Of a DNA stretch of 64,000 nt, positions 56,698 to 64,000 are shown piece after piece. The notes under the pieces are model-generated. The model had not been told where the DNA came from. It searched no databases and saw only the letters and a program-made list of their open reading frames with translations. Position 1 is the stretch's first letter; each line of letters begins with the position of its first letter. The stretch comes from an uncultured Acinetobacter sp. GTDB taxonomy: Bacteria > Pseudomonadota > Gammaproteobacteria > Pseudomonadales > Moraxellaceae. Where the stretch lies: contig CAJYTY010000008.1 in assembly GCA_913777945.1 (NCBI GenBank), positions 186,001 to 250,000 of the forward strand, given 5' to 3'. The position numbers and the translations under genes are program-made.

Positions 56698-57705
56698 TTA
56701 TTTTGCGCTATTTTCTTTAACAATTTGGTCAAAGACGCCGCCATTACTAAAGTGTGCCTTTTGTACTTTTTTCCAGCCGCCAAACTCTTGATCAATCGTG
56801 ACCAGTTTGAGTGGCTTAAAGGTGCCGCTATAGCGTTTCAAAATATTTTGATCACGTGGGCGATAAAAGTTTTTCGCCGCGATATCTTGGCCTTTTGGTG
56901 AATACAAGAAGTTTAGATAAGCTTTCGCTAGGTTTTCGTTGCCATCTTTTTGAACATTCTTTTCTACAATTGCCACAGGTGGTTCAGCTAAAATTGAAAG
57001 CGAAGGCGTAATAATTTCAAACTTGCCGGGTTGTTCACGTACCGCCAGATAAGCTTCGTTTTCCCATGCCAATAACACATCGCCAATACCGCGCTCAGCA
57101 AAGGTTGTGGTCGCACCACGAGCACCTGAATCAAGCACTTTGGTCTGTTTGTAAATTTGGCGCACAAAATCGCGTGCTTTGGCATCTGAGCCATATTTAT
57201 GTTTTGCCCATGCCCATGCCGCTAGGTAGTTCCAGCGTGCACCACCTGAGGTTTTTGGATTTGGCGTAATAATTTCGACACCGGGCTTGGTAATGTCGCT
57301 CCAGTCTTTAATACCTTTTGGGTTACCTTTACGGACTAGAAATACAATCGTTGAGGTATATGGTGTTGAGTTATTTGGAAATTTCTTTTGCCAGTCGGGT
57401 GGTAGTAGTTTTGCTTTATTGGCAATTTCATCGATATCAGCAGCCAAAGCAAGGGTAACCACATCGGCTTGCAACCCATCAATCACTGCACGTGCCTGTT
57501 TGCCAGAACCTCCGTGTGATTGTTTAAAGTTAATCTCTTGACCAGTACGTTGTTTCCAGTACGCACCGAACTCTTTATTGAAGTTTTCGTAGAGTTCACG
57601 TGTTGGGTCATAAGACACATTTAAAAAGTCTTTTGCTGCAAATGAAGAAACGGAGATTAATGCAGCCAGTACCCCAATTTTTAACTGTGCAAATCGCATA
57701 TTCAT
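56698..57705 (-). CDS. sbp: Sulfate ABC transporter substrate-binding protein
   Basis: 335 residues. Signal peptide ([16 protein letters not shown]), then the sulfate-binding protein fold: [47 protein letters not shown], and [21 protein letters not shown]. Periplasmic. Heads the sbp-hydrolase-cysTWA-cysB operon, whose promoter must lie in the A+T-rich gap shared with pabC. Confidence 0.95.
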   Translation of the reverse strand: MNMRFAQLKIGVLAALISVSSFAAKDFLNVSYDPTRELYENFNKEFGAYWKQRTGQEINFKQSHGGSGKQARAVIDGLQADVVTLALAADIDEIANKAKLLPPDWQKKFPNNSTPYTSTIVFLVRKGNPKGIKDWSDITKPGVEIITPNPKTSGGARWNYLAAWAWAKHKYGSDAKARDFVRQIYKQTKVLDSGARGATTTFAERGIGDVLLAWENEAYLAVREQPGKFEIITPSLSILAEPPVAIVEKNVQKDGNENLAKAYLNFLYSPKGQDIAAKNFYRPRDQNILKRYSGTFKPLKLVTIDQEFGGWKKVQKAHFSNGGVFDQIVKENSAK

Positions 57706-57871
57706 ATCCTTAAATAGGTTAGTTCTAAATCTAAAAAGGAGAATACAATGAGTTACTATCCATAAAAAATAATAAAAAATGAATTTTATATGAATAAAAA
57801 AGAAATAAGAAAATGCATCATTTTTATGGTTCGGTTTTACACTAAGCTGCCAAAAAATAGAGAAATTGCCT

Positions 57872-58684
57872 ATGTGGTGCTTTAAAAATGCTCAACCCGT
57901 TGCGTCTGTTGCTTTACAGGATCGCGCATTTCAATATGGGGATGGGTGTTTTTCGACAGCACGCATTGTGAAAGGGCAGATTCAACTGGTCAATCGACAT
58001 TATGAGCGCTTGAACTATGCCTGCCAGCAATTGGGATTAAATGTTGATTTAAAGCTGATTGAGCAAAGCCTACAGCAACTGACTCATCAGGAGATAGTGC
58101 TCACTGGAACGCTGAAACTTTTGATCAGTCGGGGTGAAGGCCCACGAGGCTATAGCGTTCCAGATCATAATGCGGATCTGTATGTATTTTTCTATCCGCA
58201 AGCCTATAGTGACACCGCACCGCAGCATGTAGAAGTCGGTCTTTTGCCACGCCGTATCGGATTGACCATGCCAGATATGGTCGGCATTAAGACGCTCAAT
58301 CGACTCGAACAAGTCTTGCTCAAGCAGCAGGCAGATCAATACGGCTGGGCAGAAGCACTGGTGGCAGATTTAAACGGGAATATTGTTGAAGGCGTAAGCA
58401 GTAACTGCTTTATTTACTTAAATAACGCATGGATTACGCCCGAACTTCGCTATAATGGCGTTCGCGGTTTAATGCGAACTGAAATTTTGGATCGGGCCCA
58501 ACAGGCCGGTATCGATATTCTTGAACGTCAGATTCATCTCGATGAACTCGATCAGGTTCAGGCGCTATTTTTTTGTAATACGCTTCATCCGATGACCATT
58601 GCCTCGCGGATGCATTCGCGATCTTTAAGTACCGAGGCATGTTTGACACTTTTCCACACTCTTAAACTGAATCAGATTGATTGA
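57872..58684 (+). CDS. pabC: 4-amino-4-deoxychorismate lyase
   Basis: 270 residues from the ATG at 57872 (a TTG two codons earlier is possible). PLP fold-type IV enzyme with [16 protein letters not shown], the PLP lysine at about residue 140 in [10 protein letters not shown], and GVSSNCFIY. Releases pyruvate to give 4-aminobenzoate for folate. The stop lies one base before the mltG ATG; the order pabC-mltG-tmk is typical of Gammaproteobacteria. Confidence 0.94.
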   Translation: MWCFKNAQPVASVALQDRAFQYGDGCFSTARIVKGQIQLVNRHYERLNYACQQLGLNVDLKLIEQSLQQLTHQEIVLTGTLKLLISRGEGPRGYSVPDHNADLYVFFYPQAYSDTAPQHVEVGLLPRRIGLTMPDMVGIKTLNRLEQVLLKQQADQYGWAEALVADLNGNIVEGVSSNCFIYLNNAWITPELRYNGVRGLMRTEILDRAQQAGIDILERQIHLDELDQVQALFFCNTLHPMTIASRMHSRSLSTEACLTLFHTLKLNQID

Positions 58685-58685
58685 T

Positions 58686-59750
58686 ATGTCGAAGCAGCCC
58701 ACAAAGCCGAAATCTAAAAACACATCGCAAAAACTGCCTTCTTCAGGGTGGAAAAAACATCGTTTCACATGGGTACTATTGATCATCTTAGTGGCCATGT
58801 TTTGGGTGCTATGGAGTAATTTGTTTCGTGCCTACCCAATCGAAGGTAAAAAACAAATGCTGTCGATTGCTCCCGGTGATACCTACACGCGATTTATCGA
58901 CCGTCTGGGTCGTGATGAAAAAGTCAGCTTGCCAATCGTTTTGAAAATTTATCAAAAGTTTTTTATTCATGACAGTTTAAAAGCAGGCGTGTATGAAATT
59001 CAGCAGGGCATGAGTATTCGACAAGTTCTGGCAATGCTCTCAAATGCCGATAATGCGCAAATGAACCGTATTTTGGTGATTGAAGGTACCACTTTTAAAC
59101 AGTTGGTCGAGATTCTCAAAAAAGATCCTTTGGTTGAAAAAAGCGTGGTCAATTTACCGCAACAAGAAATGTTGAAGGCTCTGGATATTCCGTACGATCA
59201 TCCTGAAGGACTATTTGCACCAAACACCTATTTTTTTGCCAAAGGTGAGTCGGATAAAAAAATTCTAACTGATTTGTATCGCTATCAAATGAAAACCTTA
59301 GATGAGGCATGGCAAAAGCGAGCACCGGGTCTGCCATATAAAAATAAATATGAGGCGTTGATTATGGCCTCGATTATTGAAAAAGAAACCAGTTTGGATT
59401 CAGAGTTACGTCAAGTTTCGGGCGTGTTTGTACGTCGTCAAAAATTGGGTATGCGATTGCAAACAGATCCGACTGTTATTTACGGTATGGGTGAGCGCTA
59501 TACCGGCAATATTACCCGTCAGGATTTGCGAACACCTACTGCCTATAACACATACACCATGGCCGGATTACCACCAACCCCAATTGCATTGCCGGGTAAA
59601 AAAGCCATTGAGGCTGCCATGCATCCAGACAATTCTGACAATATTTATTTTGTTGCTACTGGCAACGGCGGGCATAAATTTAGTGCGACTTTGCAGGAGC
59701 ACAATCAAGCGGTTCAACAGTATTTGTCCGTGTTAAGATCGAAAAATTAA
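58686..59750 (+). CDS. mltG: Endolytic murein transglycosylase MltG
   Basis: 354 residues. Basic cytoplasmic start, one membrane helix (about 27-45, WVLLIILVAMFWVLWSNLF), a LysM-like domain, then the YceG catalytic domain with LIMASIIEKETSLDSE (catalytic Glu) and MRLQTDPTVIYG, NTYTMAGLPPTPIALPG. Cuts nascent glycan strands and sets their length. ATG at 58686; the open frame starts at a TTG nine bases earlier. Confidence 0.94.
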   Translation: MSKQPTKPKSKNTSQKLPSSGWKKHRFTWVLLIILVAMFWVLWSNLFRAYPIEGKKQMLSIAPGDTYTRFIDRLGRDEKVSLPIVLKIYQKFFIHDSLKAGVYEIQQGMSIRQVLAMLSNADNAQMNRILVIEGTTFKQLVEILKKDPLVEKSVVNLPQQEMLKALDIPYDHPEGLFAPNTYFFAKGESDKKILTDLYRYQMKTLDEAWQKRAPGLPYKNKYEALIMASIIEKETSLDSELRQVSGVFVRRQKLGMRLQTDPTVIYGMGERYTGNITRQDLRTPTAYNTYTMAGLPPTPIALPGKKAIEAAMHPDNSDNIYFVATGNGGHKFSATLQEHNQAVQQYLSVLRSKN

Positions 59751-59759
59751 GGTATTTGA

Positions 59760-60368
59760 ATGTTTATTAGTTTTGAAGGCACGGAAGGTGTAGGAAAAAC
59801 CACGCTCATTCGTAAGCTGTACGAATATTTTGAGGCAGCCGGTCAGCAGGTGGTACTTACCCGTGAACCCGGAGGGACACCGCTTGCAGAACAGATTCGC
59901 AGTTTACTGCTTGCTGTTAATCATAGCGAAAGTATGAGTTCAGACACTGAACTATTGCTAATGTACGCGGCGCGTGCGCAGCATATTCAAGAAGTCATTC
60001 AGCCTGCATTGAAACAGGGGAAACTGGTTCTGAGCGATCGTTTTACCGATGCCAGCTATGCTTATCAATGTGCTGGCCGTGGTTTAAGTAAAGACAAACT
60101 CTCGATTTTGAATCAAACCTTTGTCAATTGTATGCCTGAGCTGACCTTCTGGTTAGATGCACCGATTGAGCTGGGGATGTCGCGTGCGCGCGAGCGTGGA
60201 GAGCTGGATCGTTTTGAACAAGAAAAAATGACTTTTTTTAGTCGTGTTCGTGCAGGTTATGAAGAGTTGAGCCTGCAATATCCAGAACGCGTCAAGCGTC
60301 TGGATGCGACACAAGCGCCAGATCGAGTATTTGAAGCTGCGCTTGAGCATTTAGAAGCACGAATCTGA
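59760..60368 (+). CDS. tmk: Thymidylate kinase
   Basis: 202 residues. P-loop FEGTEGVGKTT (residues 5-15), TREPGGTPLAEQIR, and the DR motif VLSDRFTDASYAYQ. Phosphorylates dTMP. RBS AAGG. Ends the pabC-mltG-tmk set; a perfect inverted repeat overlaps the stop codon. Confidence 0.96.
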   Translation: MFISFEGTEGVGKTTLIRKLYEYFEAAGQQVVLTREPGGTPLAEQIRSLLLAVNHSESMSSDTELLLMYAARAQHIQEVIQPALKQGKLVLSDRFTDASYAYQCAGRGLSKDKLSILNQTFVNCMPELTFWLDAPIELGMSRARERGELDRFEQEKMTFFSRVRAGYEELSLQYPERVKRLDATQAPDRVFEAALEHLEARI

Positions 60369-60383
60369 CTTTAGATTCGTGCT
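60356..60383. terminator. Inverted repeat at the tmk / nadB junction
   Basis: Perfect 11-bp stem AGCACGAATCT/AGATTCGTGCT with six-base loop GACTTT, overlapping the tmk stop. Only 21 bases separate the convergent stops; the T tail is short. Confidence 0.65.
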
Positions 60384-60389
60384 AGGGCT

Positions 60390-62030
60390 TTATGCCAGAT
60401 TGACGAGCGGTTGCTCCACTTCAAAATGAGGTGGAGTGAGCACCGTTTTTCGAAGTTCTGAGCCAAGCTCTGGATAGTCCAGTGTGTAATGTAAGCCGCG
60501 TGATTCTTTGCGCTGCATGGCACAGCGTACAATCATCTCGGACACCAATACCAAATTCCGTAGTTCAATCAAATTCTTGCTGACGCGGTAATCTTGATAA
60601 TATTCGGTAATTTCACTTTTAAGCATTTCGATGCGATGCAGTGCACGCTGTAGACGCTTGGTTGTTCTGACAATCCCCACATAATTCCACATGGTTGAAC
60701 GTAGCTCATCCCAGTTTTGTAAAATCACCACATCTTCATCGGCATTGGTCACTTGTGAGTCGTCCCATGCAGGCACATCTGGAAAATCAAACGGTTGAGT
60801 AAATTTTCGCTCAATATCAGATGCTGCGCCCATCCCATAAACAAAGCATTCAAGCAGTGAATTACTGGCCATACGGTTTGCACCATGCAACCCGGTGTAC
60901 GATGTTTCACCAATCGCATATAGCCCTTCAAGATCGGTCTGACTGTTTTCGTCGACCACCACACCCCCACAGGTATAATGTGCAGCCGGCACGACTGGAA
61001 TCATGTCCGTGGTAATATCGATGCCCAGTTCCAGTAAGCGCGCATACAGGGTGGGAAAATGCTCCTGAATAAATGCTGCCGGCTTATGGGTAATGTCGAG
61101 CCAGACGTGACGAATACCGAGTCGTTTAATCTCAAAATCGATCGCACGCGCCACAACGTCGCGTGGCGCCAATTCTGCACGTGAATCAAATCGAAGCATA
61201 AAACGTTCACCATCGGGTAAACGTAAGTAGGCACCTTCACCGCGCATGGCTTCAGTAATCAGAAATGAGCGTGCTTGTGGATGATACAAACAGGTGGGAT
61301 GAAACTGGTTGAATTCCATATTGGCAACCCTGCAACCTGCACGATAGGCCATCGCAATCCCGTCACCCGTTGCAATATCCGGGTTAGACGTATACAGATA
61401 AGCCTTCATGGCACCACCGCAAGCCAATGCGGTAAAAGGCGCCAAAAATGTATGGATTCGATCTGTTGCTTCTTCAAGTGCGTATAAACCTACTGCACGA
61501 TTGGGTTGATCTGTGTGTCCAAGCTTATGCAGGCTAATCACATCAATGGCGACGAAATTTTCAAAAATTGTGAGATTGGGCGCCTCTTGTGCCCGCTGCA
61601 CCAATGTGGTCGAAATGGCCTTTCCGGTTGCATCGGCTGCATGAATAATACGACGCTGCGAGTGTCCACCTTCACGGGTCAGGTGAAGCTGTGCATCTTC
61701 ATCGAGAGTAAACTCAACCCCTTGTTTTAATAAGAAATCAACGGATGGACGTCCGCCTTCCACGGTTTGCTTGACCGCATCTAATTCACACAGGTGCGCA
61801 CCAGCAACCATAGTGTCATCGATGTGTTGTTGAATAGAGTCGGTTTTATCGAGTACAGCAGCTACGCCGCCTTGCGCATAAAATGTGCTGGCTTCAGTGA
61901 GAGAAGATTTGGCCAAAATCGCAATATTGAAATGGCTCGGAAGTGAAAGTGCGAGACTTAAGCCGGCTCCGCCACTGCCCACAATAATCACATCAAACTG
62001 ATGCGTAGAATTTAAATTAGACATGTCCAT
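60390..62030 (-). CDS. nadB: L-aspartate oxidase
   Basis: 546 residues. FAD-binding start [30 protein letters not shown], the active-site block [11 protein letters not shown] and [28 protein letters not shown], and the C-terminal helical domain. Oxidises aspartate to iminoaspartate for NAD synthesis. Together with nadM in this window it shows both de novo and salvage NAD routes. Start at residue 1 or 3 is open. Confidence 0.96.
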   Translation of the reverse strand: MDMSNLNSTHQFDVIIVGSGGAGLSLALSLPSHFNIAILAKSSLTEASTFYAQGGVAAVLDKTDSIQQHIDDTMVAGAHLCELDAVKQTVEGGRPSVDFLLKQGVEFTLDEDAQLHLTREGGHSQRRIIHAADATGKAISTTLVQRAQEAPNLTIFENFVAIDVISLHKLGHTDQPNRAVGLYALEEATDRIHTFLAPFTALACGGAMKAYLYTSNPDIATGDGIAMAYRAGCRVANMEFNQFHPTCLYHPQARSFLITEAMRGEGAYLRLPDGERFMLRFDSRAELAPRDVVARAIDFEIKRLGIRHVWLDITHKPAAFIQEHFPTLYARLLELGIDITTDMIPVVPAAHYTCGGVVVDENSQTDLEGLYAIGETSYTGLHGANRMASNSLLECFVYGMGAASDIERKFTQPFDFPDVPAWDDSQVTNADEDVVILQNWDELRSTMWNYVGIVRTTKRLQRALHRIEMLKSEITEYYQDYRVSKNLIELRNLVLVSEMIVRCAMQRKESRGLHYTLDYPELGSELRKTVLTPPHFEVEQPLVNLA

Positions 62031-62253
62031 CAGCTAATTTTAAAAAAGTCTGATAATAACAACGCTTTTTTGCAAAAAAGGCAAGACTTCGACCGATTTG
62101 AGGTGAATAAAAATTTCAATCATATTTCAATTTTGTAACGGAAAACTAAGGTCTTGTTTTGCCACCACTAATTAAACATATTATTACGAAATGTCTAAAA
62201 ATCTTGTGATAAAAACAAAACGATTGAAGCGAATTGTGTAGGTGTAATTTGTG

Positions 62254-63636
62254 ATGCGTAATAGTTATTTAAAAAAAGGATTGTATGCGGTGACGTTTAC
62301 CGTGGCAGCTGCACAGGTAAATGCAGCAGCACCTGTGGACTTTTCCAATCTGGTCGAGCAAGTCAGTCCGGCGGTGGTCAGTGTCAGTGTCGTCAAGAAA
62401 ATGACGCAAGAGGAGCTATTACAGCAGCAAGTTCCTGAAATCCTACGCCGTTTTTTTGGAAATCAGGTCATTATTCCACAGCAGCAAGCACCGCAAGAAA
62501 AAACGGGATACGGCAGTGCATTTTTTATCAGCAAGGATGGCTACTTGCTCACCAATCATCATGTGGTTGAGGATGCATCACGCATTACCATCACGTTAAA
62601 TGATCGTCGCGAAATTGATGCCAAAGTGGTTGGAAGTGATGAACGTACCGATGTGGCTTTATTGAAAGTTGATGGTGCGAATTTTCCTGCATTAAAAATT
62701 GGTAATGTCGATCAGCTGAAAGTAGGACAGCCTGTTTTAGCAATTGGTTCGCCGTTTGGTTTTGATTATTCGGCATCTGCGGGGATTGTCAGTGCAAAAT
62801 CACGCAATATGGTGGGCGAAACCTCAGTGCCCTTTATCCAGACCGATGTAGCATTAAATCCGGGCAACTCGGGCGGCCCATTATTTAATCAGCAAGGTGA
62901 GGTGGTCGGGGTTAATTCCCGAATTTTCAGCGGTACAGGCGGTTATATGGGGTTGTCGTTCTCCATTCCAATTGATGTGGCGATGGACGTTGCACAGCAA
63001 TTAAAAACCAAGGGCAAAGTCACACGTTCGTATTTGGGTGTAATGCTACAAGATATTGACCGGAATCTTGCCGATGCCTACAACTTACCAAAACCTGAGG
63101 GCTCGCTGATTAATCAGGTTACACCGGGTTCACCTGCGGCCAAGGTTGGTTTAAAGGCAGGGGACATTATTATGAAATATAATGGCAACCCGATTTCACG
63201 CACTTCTGAGCTACTGAATTATCTGAATCGAACCATGCCGAAACAGGTGATTCAATTGGAAATCCTTCGAGACGGTAAGCCAATGAATGTTTCGGCTACG
63301 CTCACCACAGCACCAGACGATACACCTGCAACTTCTGAAAAAGCGGCTGCACAAAACGGGCCGGTATTGGGTATGGCAATTCGTAACCTAACCACCGATG
63401 AACAAGCGCGTCTGGATATTTCGGGCGGTATTTTTGTGCAGGATGTGACCCGTGGCGGTTTGGCTTCGCGCTCAAACTTAATGCCTGGGGATGTGATTGT
63501 TCAAATCAATTCAACTCGAATTAACAATACCAGCGAGTTTGCCAGAGCGGTTGCTGCGCTTCCTAAAAATTCGGTTGCTCGCATTTCACTGATTCGTCAA
63601 GGGCAACGCGCCATGTTGGGTTTACGTATTAACTAA
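62254..63636 (+). CDS. degP: Do-family periplasmic serine protease (DegP/MucD type)
   Basis: 460 residues from the ATG at 62254 (a GTG just before it is in frame). Signal peptide to about residue 25, trypsin-like domain with catalytic His (LLTNHHVVED, about 103), Asp (DERTDVALLKV, about 133) and Ser (NPGNSGGPLF, about 205), then two PDZ domains (SYLGVMLQDIDRNLA; GPVLGMAIRNLTTDEQ). Degrades or refolds damaged envelope proteins. Closest sub-type is MucD/DegQ; no regulator genes (algU/mucA) lie beside it. Confidence 0.93.
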   Translation: MRNSYLKKGLYAVTFTVAAAQVNAAAPVDFSNLVEQVSPAVVSVSVVKKMTQEELLQQQVPEILRRFFGNQVIIPQQQAPQEKTGYGSAFFISKDGYLLTNHHVVEDASRITITLNDRREIDAKVVGSDERTDVALLKVDGANFPALKIGNVDQLKVGQPVLAIGSPFGFDYSASAGIVSAKSRNMVGETSVPFIQTDVALNPGNSGGPLFNQQGEVVGVNSRIFSGTGGYMGLSFSIPIDVAMDVAQQLKTKGKVTRSYLGVMLQDIDRNLADAYNLPKPEGSLINQVTPGSPAAKVGLKAGDIIMKYNGNPISRTSELLNYLNRTMPKQVIQLEILRDGKPMNVSATLTTAPDDTPATSEKAAAQNGPVLGMAIRNLTTDEQARLDISGGIFVQDVTRGGLASRSNLMPGDVIVQINSTRINNTSEFARAVAALPKNSVARISLIRQGQRAMLGLRIN

Positions 63637-63666
63637 TCGGCACAATGTTAAAACGTACTTAATTTG

Positions 63667-63697
63667 AAGCCAGAAGCAGATGCTTCTGGCTTTTTGT
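63667..63697. terminator. Terminator between the protease gene and the glutamine synthetase-like gene
   Basis: Stem AGCCAGAAGC/GCTTCTGGCT with loop AGAT, followed by TTTT on the plus strand. Confidence 0.88.
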
Positions 63698-63719
63698 TGT
63701 TTTAAACGTGTTGTTATTA

Positions 63720-64000
63720 TTATAAGTCCCATGTTTTTTCGGCACTGGTGATTTGCTGATAAACGTGTTGATGTTCGGCGTACTTTAAGGTGTGCCAGAG
63801 CTCGCAAAACTCTCGACCTAGATAGTGCTGGAGTGTTGTATTATTTTTAAACCGATCAAGTGCATCTAGTTGCTGCTGAGGTAAAAAAATATGCTCATGA
63901 AGCTGCTTGATTTGGTGAGAAGGTTTAGGCATTTCCAGTGAGTGCTCTATACCATGTAAAATTCCCGTTAAAATCACCGCTACGGTTAAATAGGGATTAC
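63720..64000 (-). CDS. Glutamine synthetase family protein, C-terminal part (cut by window)
   Basis: The frame is open to the window end and the last visible codons before the edge read NPYLTVAVILTGILHGIEHSLEMP, the conserved C-terminal helix of glutamine synthetase and gamma-glutamylputrescine synthetase (PuuA) type enzymes. The tail with FCELWHTLKYAEHQHVYQQ resembles the PuuA-like class more than GlnA. Only about 93 residues are present, so the substrate cannot be settled. Confidence 0.85.
   Translation of the reverse strand, partial: NPYLTVAVILTGILHGIEHSLEMPKPSHQIKQLHEHIFLPQQQLDALDRFKNNTTLQHYLGREFCELWHTLKYAEHQHVYQQITSAEKTWDL

Overview
The window looks like an ordinary chromosomal segment of an Acinetobacter species (Gammaproteobacteria, Moraxellaceae). 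Reasons: A+T-rich coding DNA, the gyrA / serC neighbourhood, a single lolC-type permease beside lolD, a complete tolQRAB-pal block, a sulfate-transport operon ending in a cysB-type regulator, and protein sequences that read like Acinetobacter orthologues (NadM, RuvA, GyrA, SerC). Genus assignment is inference from protein resemblance; species is not assigned. No rRNA, tRNA, insertion sequence, prophage or CRISPR array was seen.

Layout. 1-2.2 kb: 3' part of gyrA. 2.2-7.1 kb (minus): four-gene exporter operon, TolC-like channel, HlyD-type adaptor and two ABC-2 permeases, with no ATPase gene beside it. 7.4-11.2 kb: serC, a 48-residue membrane microprotein, an unrecognised 312-residue protein, a YaiI-type protein and a DMT transporter. 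11.3-11.6 kb: decayed minus-strand gene with a frameshift. 11.6-16.9 kb: lolC-lolD (lipoprotein release), comEC (DNA uptake), an LpxL-like acyltransferase overlapping the comEC 3' end. 17-22.7 kb: S49 peptidase, alpha/beta hydrolase, purM-purN, an AI-2E/PerM protein and hda.

22.8-28.5 kb is the most accessory-looking part. Two tandem secreted beta-helix proteins with CSLREA-type N-termini and GlyGly-CTERM-type C-termini face a convergent operon of ECF-like sigma factor, a small membrane protein (probable anti-sigma partner) and a DUF3106-like secreted protein. 28.6-30.8 kb: SpoU-family RNA methyltransferase, fbp and a 63-residue acidic protein. 30.8-35.4 kb: ybgC-tolQ-tolR-tolA-tolB-pal, the envelope-constriction machine, with a 24-bp repeat array in tolA. 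35.7-39.5 kb: a two-TM unknown protein, ruvA-ruvB and a dGTPase. 39.7-43.6 kb: purL, followed by a 39-residue membrane microprotein.

43.8-52.2 kb: MFS transporter, NIF3/YqfO-like protein, nitroreductase, enoyl-CoA hydratase family protein, nadM, bcp, a secreted Cys-containing protein, queC, queE (7-deazaguanine synthesis), dapD (lysine/peptidoglycan precursor) and a YfaZ-like outer-membrane protein. 52.2-57.7 kb (minus): sbp - hydrolase - cysT - cysW - cysA - cysB, a sulfate uptake operon with an embedded alpha/beta hydrolase. 57.9-60.4 kb: pabC-mltG-tmk. 60.4-64 kb: nadB, a Do-family periplasmic protease, and the 3' end of a glutamine-synthetase-family gene cut by the window edge.

Most of the window is housekeeping. 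The parts that deserve a second look are the GlyGly-CTERM pair with its facing sigma module, the ATPase-less ABC-2 exporter, the decayed gene before lolC, the three or four microproteins, and terminators that sit directly before bcp and queE.
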